Below, piece by piece: positions 21,812 to 24,451 of a stretch of DNA of 24,451 nucleotides (its first letter is position 1; the number at the start of each line of letters is the position of its first letter). Under the pieces are notes generated by a model. That model made no database searches. It was not told the DNA's origin and saw only the letters and a program-made list of their open reading frames with translations. The DNA is from an uncultured Oscillospiraceae bacterium. Lineage in GTDB: Bacteria; Bacillota; Clostridia; Oscillospirales; Oscillospiraceae. A program made the position numbers and the translations under genes. Location: NCBI GenBank assembly GCA_934636655.1, contig CAKUAS010000024.1:1-24451 (forward strand), read 5' to 3'.

Positions 21812-22000
21812 ATGAACACAGGCAAAAACGCAGACCTTCCGCTCGGTCTCGGCATGGCGCTGATGCAAAATGCGGACGCATTTTTATACTTTTCCGCACT
21901 CGACAAAACCCAGCAGAAGAGGATAATCGATCAAAGCAAACAGATGAAAAGCCGTAAGGAAATGAAGAGCTTTGTAGATAACCTCAACGCAAGCGACTGA
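21812..22000 (+). CDS. Conserved small protein, 62 residues
   Basis: Not a named function. The sequence starts MNTGKNADLPLGLGMALMQN and continues with FSALDKTQQKRIIDQSKQMK, then RKEMKSFVDNL. This resembles small clostridial proteins of about 60 residues with an LPxGxGMALxxN motif and an S-x-x-EM-x-x-x-V-x-x-L end; the match is from memory. Predicted mainly helical and basic, with no membrane span. The ATG at 21812 has GAGGTGAT 3-11 bases upstream, an excellent site; the upstream in-frame ATG at 21776 lacks one. It follows a strong terminator, so expression could be from a weak promoter in the 36-base gap, or by read-through. Confidence 0.72.
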   Translation: MNTGKNADLPLGLGMALMQNADAFLYFSALDKTQQKRIIDQSKQMKSRKEMKSFVDNLNASD

Positions 22001-22078
22001 GAAAAAGCATTTGTTCACTTGTTATGGACATATCGCAAATTTGTGCCCGTGTTACGGACGTTTTTTTGGGCAAAACTC

Positions 22079-22107
22079 TTGTATATTCCAGCCGAATGAA
22101 GTAAAAT
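22079..22107 (+). promoter_or_regulatory. Promoter of the ilvA-ridA operon
   Basis: TTGTAT (22079-22084), 17-bp spacer, TAAAAT (22102-22107); start near 22114, leader about 25 nt with GAGAGG. Two direct repeats TGTTAYGGAC lie upstream at 22020 and 22050, exactly 30 bp apart. Confidence 0.65.
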
Positions 22108-22138
22108 TCATATATATAAAATATGAGAGGTGAATCGG

Positions 22139-23350
22139 ATGGAATTACAGCTTAAAGACATTGAGCTTGCAGCCGAGAGACTGAAGCCCATACTTCATCA
22201 CACGGAACTCGATATGTCCTCCACCTTTTCCGCAATGACCGGCGGAGAGATATATCTCAAATGCGAAAACCGCCAGAAGACCGGCTCGTTCAAGATCCGC
22301 GGCGCAAGCAATAAGATCGCGGCTCTCGTCGAGCGCGGCGATGTGAAAAGCGTCGTTGCTTCTTCCGCCGGAAATCACGCACAGGGCGTCGCTTACGCGG
22401 CACACAAGTTTGGCATCCCGGCAACGATCGTCATGCCCGCGAGCGCTCCGATAGCAAAGGTGCAGGCTACCGAGGGCTACGGTGCAAAGGTCGTTCTGCA
22501 TGGCGACTGCTATGACGACGCATATGCAATGGCATGCACCGTCTGCGAGACAGAGGGCGCAACGTTCCTGCATCCGTACAACGACCTCGAGGTCATCGCC
22601 GGTCAGGGCACGCTCGGACTTGAGATACTCGGTGATCTTCCGACTGCCGATATCGTCATCGTCCCCGCGGGCGGCGGCGGGCTTTTGGCAGGTGTCGCGG
22701 CCTGCATAAAGCAGATAAATCCGCGCGTTCGGGTCATCGGCGTTCAGGCCGAGGGCGCAAACGCCATAGCACAGTCCTTCCGTGAGAAAAAGTACATAAG
22801 CACCGATTCGGTCTCCACGATAGCCGACGGTATAGCGGTCAAATCGCCCGGCGATATAACGGTCGAGCTCATAAACCGCTACGCCGATGACGTTGTCACG
22901 GTAAACGACAACGAGATATCCGAGGCAATACTGCTGCTCATGGAGCGCTGCAAGCAGATAGTCGAGCCCTCCGGCGCAACTCCTGTCGCGGCAGTTCTGA
23001 AGGGCAAAGTCGACGTCAAGGGCAAAAAGGTCGTGTGCCTGCTCTCCGGCGGTAATATTGATGTCAGTTTCATACAGTGCATCATCGCACAGGGTCTTGT
23101 AGCCCGAAACCGCCGCTTGAGATTCACGGTCACGCTGCTCGACAAGCCCGGCAGTCTCGTGAAGCTTTTGAACGATATTGCGGCACAGGGCGCAAATATC
23201 CTCACAGTTGAGCATGACAGGCTCAGTGCTGGGCTCAACCCCAATCAGACTAACGTACACATCGCCTGCGAAGTCGGCGGCAAGGAGCACGGCGAAAGGC
23301 TTCTGAGCGCGCTCGGCTACAAAGGCTTTATAGTAAGTTTAAATAACTAA
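22139..23350 (+). CDS. ilvA: Threonine ammonia-lyase (threonine deaminase) with one ACT domain
   Basis: PLP enzyme that converts L-threonine to 2-oxobutyrate and ammonia (and serine to pyruvate), 403 residues, cytoplasmic. The PLP lysine is Lys52 in KTGSFKIRGA; SAGNHAQGVAYAA and PAGGGGLLAGVA form the phosphate and cofactor loops. The C-terminal ACT domain starts near residue 325 (RFTVTLLDKPGSLVKLLNDI), and ends before the stop. The single ACT domain and this length fit the ilvA_1Cterm group rather than the longer biosynthetic form with two ACT-like domains, so either isoleucine synthesis or threonine catabolism is possible. GAGAGG lies 8 bases before the ATG at 22139. ridA follows after 13 bases: RidA hydrolyses the enamine/imine that this enzyme releases. 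Confidence 0.95.
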   Translation: MELQLKDIELAAERLKPILHHTELDMSSTFSAMTGGEIYLKCENRQKTGSFKIRGASNKIAALVERGDVKSVVASSAGNHAQGVAYAAHKFGIPATIVMPASAPIAKVQATEGYGAKVVLHGDCYDDAYAMACTVCETEGATFLHPYNDLEVIAGQGTLGLEILGDLPTADIVIVPAGGGGLLAGVAACIKQINPRVRVIGVQAEGANAIAQSFREKKYISTDSVSTIADGIAVKSPGDITVELINRYADDVVTVNDNEISEAILLLMERCKQIVEPSGATPVAAVLKGKVDVKGKKVVCLLSGGNIDVSFIQCIIAQGLVARNRRLRFTVTLLDKPGSLVKLLNDIAAQGANILTVEHDRLSAGLNPNQTNVHIACEVGGKEHGERLLSALGYKGFIVSLNN

Positions 23351-23363
23351 GGAGGAAAACGAA

Positions 23364-23735
23364 ATGAAAACCGTATCCACAACAAAGGCTCCCGCAGCCA
23401 TCGGCCCCTATTCCCAGGCTCAGATAGTCGGAAGCATGGTATATACCTCGGGTCAGGTCGGGATCGATCCCGCCACCGGTCTCGTTCCCGATGGTGTAGA
23501 GGCTCAGGCACATCAGGTGTTCAAAAACCTATCCGAGCTCCTCAAGGCCGCCGGAAGCGACATGTCCAAGGTCGTAAAGACCACCGTTTTCATTAAGGAT
23601 ATGAGCGACTTCGGCCTCGTAAACGGCATATACGCACAGTATTTCACCGAACCCTTCCCCGCAAGAAGCTGCGTCGAGGTCGCCCGTCTGCCCAAGGACG
23701 TTCTCGTTGAGTGCGAGGTCATTGCCGAGCTGTGA
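23364..23735 (+). CDS. ridA: RidA family reactive intermediate (enamine/imine) deaminase
   Basis: Trimeric enzyme of 123 residues that hydrolyses 2-aminoacrylate and 2-aminocrotonate produced by PLP dehydratases to the 2-keto acids. Family motifs are clear: IGPYSQAQIVGSMVYTSGQV (13-32), the active-site Arg101 in PFPARSCVEVARLPKD, and Glu116 in VECEVIAEL. The normal length for RidA is 120-130 residues. AAGGAGG precedes the ATG at 23364. It is directly downstream of ilvA, the expected source of its substrate, and its stop overlaps the GTG start of the acetyltransferase gene (GTGA). Confidence 0.96.
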   Translation: MKTVSTTKAPAAIGPYSQAQIVGSMVYTSGQVGIDPATGLVPDGVEAQAHQVFKNLSELLKAAGSDMSKVVKTTVFIKDMSDFGLVNGIYAQYFTEPFPARSCVEVARLPKDVLVECEVIAEL

Positions 23736-24355
23736 TAAAAACTCAGCTTGAGCGTATGCTCGCCGGTAAGCTCTACGATCCGTCCGATGACGAGTTAGCC
23801 GAGTTGCGACTCAAGGCGCACAAGCTCAGCCGCAGATATAATAACACCGACGAGGATGAGACCGAGCTGCGCTGCGAGATATTAGCCGAGCTCACGCCGG
23901 ACGCTCAGTCGGGATTGTTTTTGCAGGGGCCTGTATATTTTGACTATGGCATATTCACGCGCTTCGGCAAAAACTGCTACGCGAATTTTAACTTCACCGT
24001 GCTCGACTGCTGCCCTGTGACTATTGGCAACGACGTTTTCTTCGGTCCGAATTGCAGTTTGCTGACGCCCATGCACGCATTGCTCCCCGAAGAGCGAAAT
24101 ATTCGCTTTAAGTCCGACGGCAGTTTGTACGACTATGAGTACGCAAAGCCCATAGTTATTGGCAACAACTGTTGGCTTGGCGGAAATGTAACTGTTTGCG
24201 GCGGCGTTACAATTGGCGACGGCTGCGTTATCGGCGCGGGCAGCGTTGTGACAAGAGATATCCCTCCCGGGCATTTGGCCGCGGGCAATCCATGCCGCGT
24301 TATTAGAAGAATAACGCCGGCTGACAGTGTTGAGCTTAATCACAATATACTATAG
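23732..24355 (+). CDS. maa: Maltose O-acetyltransferase-like hexapeptide-repeat protein
   Basis: Acetyl-CoA-dependent O-acetyltransferase of the left-handed beta helix type, 207 residues, cytoplasmic. The N-terminal Mac domain is recognisable: ERMLAGKLYDPSDDELAELR, then KLSRRYNNTD. The catalytic His is in TPMHALLPEERN (canonical form ATHPLDPEERN), and the coil region has hexapeptide repeats such as IGNNCWLGGNVTVCGGVTIG and GCVIGAGSVVTRDIPPGHLA. The acceptor may be maltose or another sugar; specificity is not certain from sequence. GTG at 23732 gives MIKTQLERMLAGK, the usual spacing before the Mac motif, and overlaps the ridA stop; an ATG at 23756 is the alternative. It is co-transcribed with ilvA and ridA, an odd partner for them. 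Confidence 0.88.
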   Translation: MIKTQLERMLAGKLYDPSDDELAELRLKAHKLSRRYNNTDEDETELRCEILAELTPDAQSGLFLQGPVYFDYGIFTRFGKNCYANFNFTVLDCCPVTIGNDVFFGPNCSLLTPMHALLPEERNIRFKSDGSLYDYEYAKPIVIGNNCWLGGNVTVCGGVTIGDGCVIGAGSVVTRDIPPGHLAAGNPCRVIRRITPADSVELNHNIL

Positions 24356-24393
24356 AAAAACAGAGGCAAGCAAATGCTTGCCTCTGTTTTTAC
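24356..24393 (+). terminator. Terminator of the ilvA-ridA-maa operon
   Basis: Perfect 17-bp stem (24356-24372, 24375-24391), AA loop, T-run; starts immediately after the stop codon. Confidence 0.92.
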
Positions 24394-24402
24394 GCATAAA
24401 AA

Positions 24403-24434
24403 TACCGGCGCATGATGTGGGGCATGCGCCGGTA
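24403..24434 (-). terminator. Probable terminator of a gene beyond the right edge
   Basis: 12-bp perfect arms (24403-24414, 24423-24434) with an 8-base loop, followed on the minus strand by a T-run. It lies back to back with the previous terminator, suggesting a leftward gene to the right of the window. Confidence 0.7.
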
Positions 24435-24451
24435 CAGTTTTAAAGATTAGA

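Noticed and set aside
22145..23290. Long open frame on the minus strand across ilvA (381 residues)
   Set aside because: It is antisense to a clearly identified enzyme, has Cys/Arg/Asp-rich composition and no plausible ribosome binding site; a shadow of the codon bias of ilvA.

Overview
The window looks like chromosomal DNA from an anaerobic, fermentative member of the Clostridia, probably Oscillospirales. The evidence is the enzyme set (pyruvate:ferredoxin oxidoreductase, a trimeric [FeFe]-hydrogenase, an ATC-hydrolase-like protein, a YitT protein, a DUF554 protein), strong AGGAGG-type ribosome binding sites, consensus sigma-A promoters, many intrinsic terminators, and GC-rich coding DNA alternating with AT-rich gaps. 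There is no rRNA, CRISPR array, phage module or intact transposase. The taxonomic placement is an inference from gene content, not from a search.

Layout. 1-2105: the 3' half of a PFOR gene, then a small flavodoxin. 2154-4241: a leftward ABC exporter half-transporter meeting, head to head, a 5'-truncated AraC regulator; this looks like a deletion scar. 4386-4469: tRNA-Leu(UAG) with its own promoter and terminator. 4616-6216: DUF554 membrane protein overlapping a DMT-family transporter. 6248-8808, leftward: an ATC-hydrolase-like protein with its own promoter, and an SDR gene coupled to an AraC-type regulator that carries a one-base frameshift. 8981-9799: SpoU/TrmH RNA methyltransferase. 9887-10063: a 58-residue two-helix membrane protein. 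10234-11751: LysR regulator and YitT-type membrane protein. 11736-12094: a 297-bp MITE-like element flanked by two identical 31-bp copies of an intrinsic terminator. 12076-15067, leftward: a four-gene operon of Crp/Fnr regulator, NitT/TauT-type binding lipoprotein, permease and ATPase. 15458-19495: hydC-hydB-hydA, a [FeFe]-hydrogenase operon. 19619-22000: a DUF3298-like lipoprotein and a conserved 62-residue protein. 22139-24355: threonine ammonia-lyase, RidA and a maltose acetyltransferase-like protein in one operon.

How the genes fit together. PFOR makes reduced ferredoxin from pyruvate, and HydABC can dispose of electrons from reduced ferredoxin and NADH as H2, so the two ends of the first 20 kb describe the same fermentative electron economy. 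IlvA and RidA are a natural pair, because RidA clears the reactive enamine/imine that IlvA releases. The Crp/Fnr-ABC operon is transcribed divergently from the hydrogenase operon and has a clear palindromic candidate operator just downstream of a near-perfect promoter; its substrate cannot be told from sequence.

The most unusual thing here is the MITE-like insertion. It sits exactly between two copies of a bidirectional terminator whose arms encode the last codons of both convergent genes. The rest of the window is mostly ordinary accessory and housekeeping content, and I do not see a convincing wholly new multi-gene system.
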